Assembly: GCA_903877945.1 (NCBI GenBank)
Contig: CAIRFY010000337.1
Span: 1-6,360 of the forward strand
Source: an uncultured Oscillochloris sp.
GTDB taxonomy: Bacteria; Chloroflexota; Chloroflexia; Chloroflexales; Chloroflexaceae
Direction: 5' to 3'
Length of the DNA stretch: 6,360 nt
Part shown: positions 1-4,986 of the stretch, piece after piece
Position numbering within the stretch: position 1 is the stretch's first letter
Layout: the number at the start of each line of letters is the position of its first letter
Made by a program: the position numbers and the translations under genes
Notes under the pieces: generated by a model
The model's database searches: none
What the model saw: the letters and a program-made list of their open reading frames with translations, nothing else
What the model was told of the DNA's origin: nothing

Positions 1-12
1 CACCAAGAAGAT

Positions 13-1404
13 CTACCCGCCGAGACCCTTGGCCCAGTCGAATTGCTTCAGATACGGATCCGGCTTCACCGGACCCTTCGAGCTAGAGACCTCCTCGATC
101 AGCCCGCTCGGCAGGATCTTGCCGATCCGCACCGTCTTCCAGGTGTGCTGGCTCGCGCCATCAACCTTGACCATACCCTCGGGCGCGGCAAACTCGATGG
201 TGTCGGTCTTCGCCGCTGCACGCACCGCCGCCACGTCGGTCGATCCGGCCTTCTCGACCAGAGCCTTCCAGAGGTAGACCCCGAAGTAGCCCGCCTCAAT
301 CGGGTCGTCCGTCACCCGGTCAGCGCCGTACTTCGCCTTGTAGGCAGCGACAAACTTCTCGTTCTCGGGGGTCTTGGTGGTCTGGTAGTAGTTCCACGAG
401 ACGAGGTGCCCGGCCAGGTAGTCGGCACCAATCCCACGCACCTCTTCCTCCGCAATGCTCACCGAGAGTACTGGCAGTTTGTCGGCAGTAAAGCCAGCGT
501 CCTTAAACTGCTTGAAGAAGGCCACGTTGCTATCGCCGTTCAGCGTGTTGAAGATCGCGTCGGGCTTGGCCTCTTGGATCTTGCTGATAATCGTGCTGAA
601 CTCGGTGCCACCCAGTGGCACGTACTCCTCACCAGCCAACGTGCCGCCCTTCGCCGCAAGCTGGGCCTTGATGATCTTGTTGGCCGTGCGCGGGAAGACG
701 TAGTCTGAGCCAAGCAGATAAATCTTCTTCTTGCCCAGGCTAAGCAGGTAATCGACCCCCGGCACAATCTGCTGGGTGGGCTCGGCGCCGGTGTAGAAGA
801 TGTTCGGCGATGACTCCAAACCCTCGTACTGCACCGGGTAGAAGAGCAAGCTATTCAGGCTCTCGAATACCGGCAGCACCGCCTTACGGCTGGCGCTTGT
901 CCAGCAGCCGAAGACCACGGCGACCTTATCTTGCTGGATCAGCTTGGTCGCCTTCTCGGTGAAGGTCGGCCAATCGCTCGCGCCGTCCTCAATCACCGGC
1001 TCAAGCTTCTTACCGAGCACGCCGCCGGCCGCGTTGATTTCCTCAATCGCCAGCAGGGTCGCGTCCTTTACCGAAACCTCGCTGATCGACATGGTGCCGC
1101 TCAGCGAGTGGAGGACGCCGACCTTGATCGTCTCCCCCGTGGCAGACTCGGTGGTGGACTCGGTGGCGGCTGTGGTGGCCGCCGTGGTGGCTGCCGTGGT
1201 CGCGGCCGTGGTCGCGGCCTCGGTGGCCGCCGTGGTGGCTGCCGTGGTCGCGGCCTCGGTCGCGGCCGTGGTGGCTGCCGTGGTGGCCGGAGCCTTGGTA
1301 GGCGCGGCCGGAGCGCCGCCGCAGGCGCTGAGCAGGGCTGCGGCGATCAACATGACAAACATCATCAGCGCAGCGAGGCGGGGAGTCTGAGAGTTCCGGT
1401 TCAA
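13..1404 (-). CDS. urtA: Urea ABC transporter substrate-binding lipoprotein UrtA
   Basis: Extracytoplasmic receptor that would deliver urea to an UrtBCDE-type ABC importer. I chose a TTG start at 1402-1404 because AAGGAG sits six bases upstream and the product then begins directly with a lipoprotein signal: MNRN and basic residues, a hydrophobic stretch at about 10-25, and lipobox LSAC with Cys28 as the lipidated residue. The open frame extends to an ATG at 1461, but that would add 19 charged residues ahead of the signal. The predicted protein is 463 aa. Residues 31-90 form an Ala/Thr linker with ten AATT/AATE units; the periplasmic-binding fold starts near residue 92 (IKVGVLHSLSGTMS). Family-typical segments GCWTSASRKAVLPVFE, LLFYPVQYEGLE and IFYTGAEPTQQ point to UrtA rather than to branched-chain amino acid receptors, though the amide-binding AmiC type is related. 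Transporter membrane and ATPase genes are not in the window and may follow to the left, beyond the TAG stop at 13-15. Specificity for urea is supported by the adjacent urease operon. Confidence 0.93.
   Translation of the reverse strand: MNRNSQTPRLAALMMFVMLIAAALLSACGGAPAAPTKAPATTAATTAATEAATTAATTAATEAATTAATTAATTAATTAATESTTESATGETIKVGVLHSLSGTMSISEVSVKDATLLAIEEINAAGGVLGKKLEPVIEDGASDWPTFTEKATKLIQQDKVAVVFGCWTSASRKAVLPVFESLNSLLFYPVQYEGLESSPNIFYTGAEPTQQIVPGVDYLLSLGKKKIYLLGSDYVFPRTANKIIKAQLAAKGGTLAGEEYVPLGGTEFSTIISKIQEAKPDAIFNTLNGDSNVAFFKQFKDAGFTADKLPVLSVSIAEEEVRGIGADYLAGHLVSWNYYQTTKTPENEKFVAAYKAKYGADRVTDDPIEAGYFGVYLWKALVEKAGSTDVAAVRAAAKTDTIEFAAPEGMVKVDGASQHTWKTVRIGKILPSGLIEEVSSSKGPVKPDPYLKQFDWAKGLGG
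1159..1278 (-). repeat. 12-nt tandem repeat encoding (AATT/AATE)x10 linker in UrtA
   Basis: Residues 43-82 of UrtA are ten consecutive tetrapeptides, seven AATT and three AATE (units ending at residues 50, 62 and 82), which gives a 12-nt coding repeat. It lies between the lipidated Cys28 and the folded domain at about 92, so it is a tether holding the receptor off the membrane. Similar low-complexity Ala/Thr/Pro spacers are common in lipoproteins of Chloroflexota and Actinobacteria. Loss or gain of whole units keeps the frame, so its length probably varies between strains. Confidence 0.85.
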
Positions 1405-1410
1405 AGCATT

Positions 1411-1416
1411 CTCCTT
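1411..1416 (-). promoter_or_regulatory. urtA ribosome binding site that decides the TTG start
   Basis: AAGGAG on the minus strand ends six bases before the TTG at 1402-1404. It supports that start over the ATG at 1461, which would place the signal peptide internally. The same six bases are fully complementary to CTCCTT at 1432-1437, so the site can be hidden in a hairpin. Confidence 0.75.
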
Positions 1417-1437
1417 GCGTCTATCCAAATGAAGGAG
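1411..1437 (-). promoter_or_regulatory. Hairpin able to sequester the urtA ribosome binding site
   Basis: In minus-strand RNA, CUCCUU (1437 to 1432) pairs perfectly over six bases with AAGGAG (1416 to 1411) across a 15-nt loop, which would mask the urtA ribosome binding site. The anti-Shine-Dalgarno segment extends to CCTCCTT (1438 to 1432). That longer segment can instead pair over seven bases with AAGGAGG at 1540 to 1534, about 95 nt upstream, freeing the site. The upstream AAGGA is itself paired with TCCTT at 1555 to 1551 in the alternative fold. Confidence 0.5.
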
Positions 1438-1835
1438 GTATCCATCCGGCACCATTGCCACATTGACACAACTGTCTGGCTACAATGCCATACGCCCATA
1501 AGATCACGCACTATAGTGGTTCGCGCCCTTGGCCCTCCTTTCACGCCCTCAAGGATTACGTGTGTATGCGGTGGCTACAACAAAGCCAGCAGAGGAAGGT
1601 TGCCTCTTGCCACTGTGGGTATCCACACCGGGGAGATGTCGATTGTTTGCGGGCCAGCGAAGAAAAATGCCGAGATTTGACGGTATCGGATGATCGCAGA
1701 CAGGCCGAGCCTTCGGCAGATCTGAGACAAGGGAACATCAGTGTTGGGGTCTGCGAGACAGCAGAATCTCGCGTGGAGCTGAGCGGTGCAGGGGAGGCGT
1801 CGTTGCCAATTAGGTTGTCACGGGGGATGGACGGA

Positions 1836-1863
1836 ATTATACCCGAGGCCGGGTAAATGTCAA
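1836..1863 (-). promoter_or_regulatory. Full-consensus sigma70 promoter reading toward urtA
   Basis: On the minus strand, TTGACA (1863 to 1858) is followed by a 16-bp spacer and TATAAT (1841 to 1836), matching 12 of 12 consensus bases. The start point is predicted near 1829. The spacer contains the inverted sequence CCCGGCCTCGGG, a possible operator. The promoter lies just past the hairpin at 1879-1931, so urtA appears to have its own transcription unit separate from ureABC. Confidence 0.75.
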
Positions 1864-1878
1864 ACAATGCAGGTAGAG

Positions 1879-1931
1879 CAAAACTCGCCCTGTCACGCTG
1901 AGCGCGGTTCAGCGTGACAGGGCGAGTTTTG
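1879..1931. terminator. Perfect 23-bp inverted repeat, likely bidirectional terminator
   Basis: Arms at 1879-1901 and 1909-1931 are perfect reverse complements with a 7-base loop (GCGCGGT). The outer ends are AAAA and TTTT, so either strand gives a GC-rich hairpin closing with a run of U. It lies about 300 bases after ureC and immediately before the urtA promoter, where it could end the urease transcript. The arm sequence TTCAGCGTGACAG also occurs, inverted, at 2009-2021, so it may be a dispersed repeat that serves as a terminator. Confidence 0.6.
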
Positions 1932-1948
1932 TACCGTTTGCCGTGAAT

Positions 1949-2005
1949 GTAGCACCGCCTTCCAGGCGGTCAAGAGCACCACCGCAGGCTAGAAGCCCGC
2001 GCTAC
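1949..2005. repeat. 57-bp double-hairpin intergenic element
   Basis: Outer arms GTAGC (1949-1953) and GCTAC (2001-2005) enclose two hairpins: 1954-1960 with 1964-1970 (ACCGCCT/AGGCGGT, 7 bp, 3-base loop) and 1984-1990 with 1994-2000 (7 positions, one mismatch that becomes G-U on one strand, 3-base loop). RNA from it would be a three-way junction. Similar short palindromic elements are scattered between genes in many large bacterial genomes. No coding content is visible. Confidence 0.6.
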
Positions 2006-2056
2006 GAACTGTCACGCTGAAATCTTACCTAGACAAGGTTTCAGAATTAGCAATTT

Positions 2057-2200
2057 TACTTTACCGTTCTGTGCGACCCTCACCCCCTGCCCCTCTCCCT
2101 CACGGGGAGAGGGGAGATTCCGCACCAGGATGCGTCCGACTCCCCCTCTCCCGCTCAGGGAGAGGGGGGTGAGGGCTGATCGGCGACAAACTGTAAAGTA
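2057..2200. repeat. C-rich double-hairpin repeat, copy 1 (downstream of ureC)
   Basis: The core at 2077-2175 begins CCCTCACCCCC and ends GGGGGGTGAGGG. It holds two hairpins: 2090-2099 with 2105-2114 (10 bp, 5-base loop) and 2142-2152 with 2158-2168 (11 bp, 5-base loop). The outer boundary is an 8-bp inverted repeat, TACTTTAC at 2057-2064 and GTAAAGTA at 2193-2200. It is the reverse complement of copy 2 at 4836-4941, including the spacer TGCGGAATCTCCCC between the hairpins. It resembles repeats common in Chloroflexota genomes, and may also slow or end ureABC transcription. Confidence 0.8.
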
Positions 2201-2228
2201 TCCACGAACCATGTCCTACTGCCAAAAA

Positions 2229-3944
2229 TCAAACGATATAGTACAACTGCGTGAGCGGTAGGCTCTCGGCGGGCTCGCAGGTGGCCAGTTCGCCATCGAC
2301 AAAAACCTCGTAGGTCTCGGGGTTGACGCGGATCTGCGGGGTGGCGCTGTTGCGCACCATCTGGGCCTTACCTACGCTGCGGCAGCCGTGTACCGCTACG
2401 CTGCGCCGCTGGAGGCCGAGCCGCCCGGCCACGCCCAGGTCAACCGCTGCCTGCGACATGAAGTTCACGCAGGTCTGTCCAATTGCTCGACCGAGGGCAC
2501 CGAACATTGGGCGGTAGAAGACCGGCTGGGGCGTCGGGATGGATGCGTTCGGGTCGCCCATCGCGGCCCAGGCGATCATGCCGCCTTTAATGATCATCTT
2601 GGGCTTGGCCCCGAAGTAGGCCGGATCCCAGAGGACGATGTCGGCCAGTTTGCCCGGCTCCAGCGAGCCAACCTCGTGGGCGATCCCGTGGGCCAGGGCC
2701 GGGTTGATCGTCAGTTTGGCCAGGTAGCGCAGGATGCGGGCGTTATCGTGCTCAGCCGTGTCTTCGGGCAGTTTGCCGCGCTGCTTCAGCATCTTGTCGG
2801 CGGTCTGAAAGGCGCGCAGCACCACCTCGCCAACCCGCCCCATCGCCTGCGAGTCCGACGAGTACATGCTGATCACTCCCAGGTCGTGCAGCACATCCTC
2901 GGCGGCAATTGTCTCCTTACGGATGCGGCTTTCGGCGAAGGCCACATCCTCGGCGATGGCCGGGTTCAGATGGTGGCAGACGATCAGCATATCCAGGTGT
3001 TCGGCCAGGGTGTTGACGGTGTAGGGCCGGGTGGGGTTGGTGGACGAGGGTAGGATGTTGGGCAGGGCGGCGATACGGATAATATCGGGGGCGTGGCCGC
3101 CACCAGCGCCCTCGGTGTGGTAGGTGTGGATGGTGCGCCCGTCAATCGCCGAGATCGTGTCTTCGACAAAACCGCTCTCGTTAAGCGTGTCGGTATGGAT
3201 GGCTACCTGAACATCGTACTCGTCGGCCACGCGCAGCGAGCAGTCGATCACCGCCGGGGTGGTGCCCCAGTCCTCGTGATCCTTCAGACCGCAGGCACCG
3301 GCCTCGATCTGCTCGCGCAGTGCCTCGGGGCGCGAGCTGTTGCCCTTGCCGAGCAGCCCCCAGTTGATTGGCAAACCCTCGGCGGCCTCCAGCATACGTG
3401 CGATGTTCCAGGGGCCGGGGGTGCAGGTAGTGGCGTTCGTGCCGTCAGCCGGGCCGGTTCCGCCGCCGATCATGGTCGTCACACCGTTTGAGAGTGCCTC
3501 GTACACCTGCTGCGGCGCGATCATGTGGATGTGGCTGTCGATAGCGCCGGGCGTGGCGATCAGATGTTCGCCCGCGATTACCTCGGTGCCGGGACCAATC
3601 ACCAGCGCCGGGTGGACGCCGTCCATCGTGTCGGGGTTGCCTGCCTTGCCAACGCCGACGATCCGCCCGTGGCGCACGCCGATGTCGGCCTTGAGGACGC
3701 CAAGCACTGGGTCAAGGACGATCACGTTAGTGATCACCAGATCCAGCGCGCCGTTGCGGCTGGTCATCGCACTCTGGGCCATACCGTCGCGGATGGTCTT
3801 GCCGCCACCAAAGACCGCCTCATCGCCGTGGGTAAGCAGATCACGCTCAATGCCCAGGAGCAACGTCGTGTCCGCGAGGCGCACCCGGTCGCCGGTGGTG
3901 GGGCCGTAGAGCGCGGCGTAGTGTCTGCGTGGAATAAAGGCCAT
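2229..3944 (-). CDS. ureC: Urease alpha subunit UreC (catalytic)
   Basis: Catalytic subunit of the cytoplasmic nickel urease, which hydrolyses urea to ammonia and carbamate. The product is 571 aa, normal for bacterial UreC. The start is ATG at 3942-3944, with a purine-rich ribosome binding site (AGGGGGA) just upstream that overlaps the ureB stop; the longer open frame back to 4064 only overlaps ureB. The N-terminal domain starts RRHYAALYGPTTGDRVRLADT. Metal and active-site residues fit Klebsiella numbering with a constant offset of 4: His138 and His140 (DSHIH), Lys221 to be carbamylated, His223, His250, His276 (YHTEGAGGGH), Cys323 and His324 (CHH, mobile flap), Asp364 (SSDSQAMGR). It ends in the usual hydrophobic LTQLYYIV. 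One odd residue is Asp222 between Lys221 and His223 (GLKDHEDWG), where I recall Leu, Ile or Val. It is third in the operon, 10 bases after ureB. Confidence 0.98.
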   Translation of the reverse strand: MAFIPRRHYAALYGPTTGDRVRLADTTLLLGIERDLLTHGDEAVFGGGKTIRDGMAQSAMTSRNGALDLVITNVIVLDPVLGVLKADIGVRHGRIVGVGKAGNPDTMDGVHPALVIGPGTEVIAGEHLIATPGAIDSHIHMIAPQQVYEALSNGVTTMIGGGTGPADGTNATTCTPGPWNIARMLEAAEGLPINWGLLGKGNSSRPEALREQIEAGACGLKDHEDWGTTPAVIDCSLRVADEYDVQVAIHTDTLNESGFVEDTISAIDGRTIHTYHTEGAGGGHAPDIIRIAALPNILPSSTNPTRPYTVNTLAEHLDMLIVCHHLNPAIAEDVAFAESRIRKETIAAEDVLHDLGVISMYSSDSQAMGRVGEVVLRAFQTADKMLKQRGKLPEDTAEHDNARILRYLAKLTINPALAHGIAHEVGSLEPGKLADIVLWDPAYFGAKPKMIIKGGMIAWAAMGDPNASIPTPQPVFYRPMFGALGRAIGQTCVNFMSQAAVDLGVAGRLGLQRRSVAVHGCRSVGKAQMVRNSATPQIRVNPETYEVFVDGELATCEPAESLPLTQLYYIV

Positions 3945-3954
3945 CACGTCCCCC

Positions 3955-4335
3955 TTATGCGTCGCCGTCCAGAAAACCTTCCTCCGCAGCGCGACGCAGC
4001 GCCCGCCGCACCCCAGCGGTTGTTTCGGTACTGCCCTCGGCAAGACTGTTGAAGCCCACCGCACGCCGCAGCCCGCCCAGCGCCACGAGCTCGACCTCGC
4101 TGCTATCCCCCGGCTCGAAGCGCACCGCTGTTCCAGCGGGAATATTCAGGCGCATGCCCAGGGCGGTCGGGCGGTCGAAGGCCAGGGCGCGGTTCACCTC
4201 GAAGAAGTGGAAGTGCGAGCCAACCTGGATCGGTCGGTCGCCCGTGTTGCGCACCGTCACCGTCGTCGTTCGTCGCCCCGCGTTCAGTTCTACCGGCTCA
4301 TCCTGTAGGATGTAGCGCCCGCTATTGCCAGCCAT
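3955..4335 (-). CDS. ureB: Urease beta subunit UreB
   Basis: Structural beta chain that packs with UreA and UreC in the urease trimer; it has no catalytic residues of its own. I chose ATG at 4333-4335 because GGAGG sits at 4341-4345, five bases upstream. The frame continues six codons further to a GTG that directly abuts the ureA stop, but no ribosome binding site serves it. The protein is 126 aa. Family core segments visible are VTVRNTGDRPIQVGSHFHFFEVN (about 27-48, described here by its GSHFHFFEVN centre), ALAFDRPTALGMRLNIPAGT (about 50-69) and VRFEPGDSSEVELV (about 71-84). The C-terminus after GFNSLAEG (94-101) carries about 25 charged residues, making it longer than the roughly 100-residue enterobacterial form. 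It ends with TAA at 3955-3957, inside the ureC ribosome binding site region, which suggests translational coupling. Confidence 0.96.
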   Translation of the reverse strand: MAGNSGRYILQDEPVELNAGRRTTTVTVRNTGDRPIQVGSHFHFFEVNRALAFDRPTALGMRLNIPAGTAVRFEPGDSSEVELVALGGLRRAVGFNSLAEGSTETTAGVRRALRRAAEEGFLDGDA

Positions 4336-4353
4336 CAAAACCTCCGCAGCCAC

Positions 4354-4656
4354 TCAGATAATTGGGTCGTGACACGAGATCAGCTTCGTGCCATCGGGGA
4401 AGGTCGCTTCCACCTGCACCACCGGCAGCAGTTCGGGGACCATCTCCATCACCTGGTCGCGCCCCACCACATGACGGCCCAGTTCCATCAGCGCGGCAAC
4501 GCTCTGCCCGTCGCGAGCGCCCTCCAGCAGAGCCTCGGTAATCAGGGCGGTGGCCTCGGCGATATTCAGCTTCACTCCTCGGTCGCGTCGCCGTCGTGCC
4601 AGGTCGGCAACCACATAGATCAGCAACTTCTCTTGCTCGCGTGGCGTCAGCAGCAT
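4354..4656 (-). CDS. ureA: Urease gamma subunit UreA
   Basis: Smallest structural subunit of urease, 100 aa, the standard length. It starts with ATG at 4654-4656 behind a strong GGAGGAG at 4661-4667. The sequence shows the family's conserved start LTPREQEKLLIYVVADLA (3-20), the RRRRDRGVKLN helix, EATALITEALLEGARDG (34-50), GRHVVGRDQVM (60-70) and the C-terminal VEATFPDGTKL with HDPI (82-99). It is first in the ureA-ureB-ureC operon, and its stop is 18 bases before the ureB ATG. The gamma, beta and alpha chains are separate genes, as in most free-living bacteria, not fused as in Helicobacter or plants. Accessory genes for nickel insertion are not in this window, so maturation must rely on genes elsewhere. 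Confidence 0.97.
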   Translation of the reverse strand: MLLTPREQEKLLIYVVADLARRRRDRGVKLNIAEATALITEALLEGARDGQSVAALMELGRHVVGRDQVMEMVPELLPVVQVEATFPDGTKLISCHDPII

Positions 4657-4667
4657 GGGACTCCTCC

Positions 4668-4759
4668 ATAGAACAACATAGCGCAGTAGGAAACTGGCTT
4701 ACACCAGCGCTGCACTGCGCTGCTACACGCTATCGCTACCGAACCGTTGGGTAGACGAT
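4668..4759 (-). promoter_or_regulatory. ureA 5' leader with nested hairpin
   Basis: Leader between the predicted promoter and the ureA ribosome binding site. AGCGCAGT at 4680-4687 pairs with ACTGCGCT at 4714-4721 (8 bp), and inside the loop CTGG at 4694-4697 pairs with CCAG at 4704-4707. The fold does not cover the ribosome binding site at 4661-4667, so it may only stabilise the transcript. No known riboswitch is recognised. Confidence 0.35.
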
Positions 4760-4788
4760 ATTATAGTACATCATTGGGGATTTTGGAT
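4760..4788 (-). promoter_or_regulatory. Candidate promoter of ureABC
   Basis: A perfect TATAAT lies on the minus strand at 4765 to 4760, about 104 bases before the ureA ATG. The matching -35 region at 17 bp spacing is ATCCAA (4788 to 4783), a poor match to TTGACA. That fits a weak promoter or one needing an activator. Direct repeats of ATTTTGG sit at and just upstream of the -35 position. Confidence 0.45.
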
Positions 4789-4801
4789 TTTGGCAATCCC
4801 T

Positions 4802-4967
4802 AGGGCTGTTGCAAAGTCGTGTAATCGCCGGGCAGCCCTCACCCCCCAGCCCCCTCTCCCTGAACGGGAGAGGGGGAGTTGGGTGCGTCCTGCTGCGGAA
4901 TCTCCCCTCTCCCCGTGAGGGAGAGGGGCAGGGGGTGAGGGCCGGAGGGTGACTTTGCATCAGCCCT
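4802..4967. repeat. C-rich double-hairpin repeat, copy 2, with terminal inverted repeats
   Basis: The core at 4836-4941 is an inverted copy of the repeat at 2077-2175. Hairpins are 4850-4860 with 4866-4876 (11 bp) and 4904-4913 with 4919-4928 (10 bp), each with a 5-base loop. This copy is enclosed by 17-bp inverted repeats, AGGGCTGTTGCAAAGTC at 4802-4818 and GACTTTGCATCAGCCCT at 4951-4967, with one mismatch. CAATCCC occurs directly repeated just outside both ends (4794-4800 and 4972-4978). No transposase is present. This accounts for most of the roughly 330 bases between ureA and the TPR gene. Confidence 0.7.
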
Positions 4968-4986
4968 GGGACAATCCCCACTCCTA

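Larger units (their letters stand above)
1405..1829 (-). promoter_or_regulatory. Long structured 5' leader of urtA, candidate cis-regulatory RNA
   Basis: This stretch of about 425 bases contains no gene I can support. If transcription starts near 1829 from the consensus promoter at 1836-1863, all of it is untranslated leader. Visible stems, in plus coordinates: 1753-1758 with 1767-1772 (6 bp); 1697-1700 with 1721-1724 enclosing a 3x3 internal loop and 1704-1708 with 1713-1717 (4 bp plus 5 bp, tetraloop); 1614-1618 with 1623-1627 (5 bp); 1591-1595 with 1603-1607 (5 bp); 1536-1540 with 1551-1555 (5 bp). A perfect 10-bp palindrome CACTATAGTG lies at 1509-1518. The last 30 bases can fold over the urtA ribosome binding site. 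I recognise no known riboswitch class; in particular I do not see the conserved guanidine-I motifs. Leader status is inferred from promoter position, not shown. Confidence 0.5.

Noticed and set aside
1159..1278. Short tandem units considered as a CRISPR array
   Set aside because: The period is 12 nt with no spacers, and it is coding sequence for the UrtA linker.
1463..1486. TTGACA and TACAAT on the plus strand as a promoter
   Set aside because: The spacing is only 12 bp, too short for sigma70, and no plus-strand gene follows.
931..1680. 249-residue Gly/Arg-rich open frame on the plus strand opposite urtA
   Set aside because: Its Gly/Arg repeats are the antisense reading of the Ala/Thr linker of UrtA, and it runs through the urtA start and leader; no ribosome binding site or family resemblance.
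1485..1856. 123-residue plus-strand open frame in the same interval
   Set aside because: No ribosome binding site, no family resemblance, and composition unlike the neighbouring genes; it overlaps the structured leader.
1556..1867. 103-residue minus-strand open frame between ureC and urtA
   Set aside because: It would start inside the -35 box of the consensus promoter. The internal ATG near 1741 has no ribosome binding site, and the sequence is Ser/Cys-rich without recognisable features.
2388..4052. Long plus-strand open frames opposite ureC
   Set aside because: Shadows produced by GC-rich codon bias; ureC on the minus strand has full family conservation.
3945..4064. N-terminal extension of UreC by 40 residues
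   Set aside because: It lies inside ureB in another frame, does not resemble urease, and a ribosome binding site is placed for the ATG at 3944.
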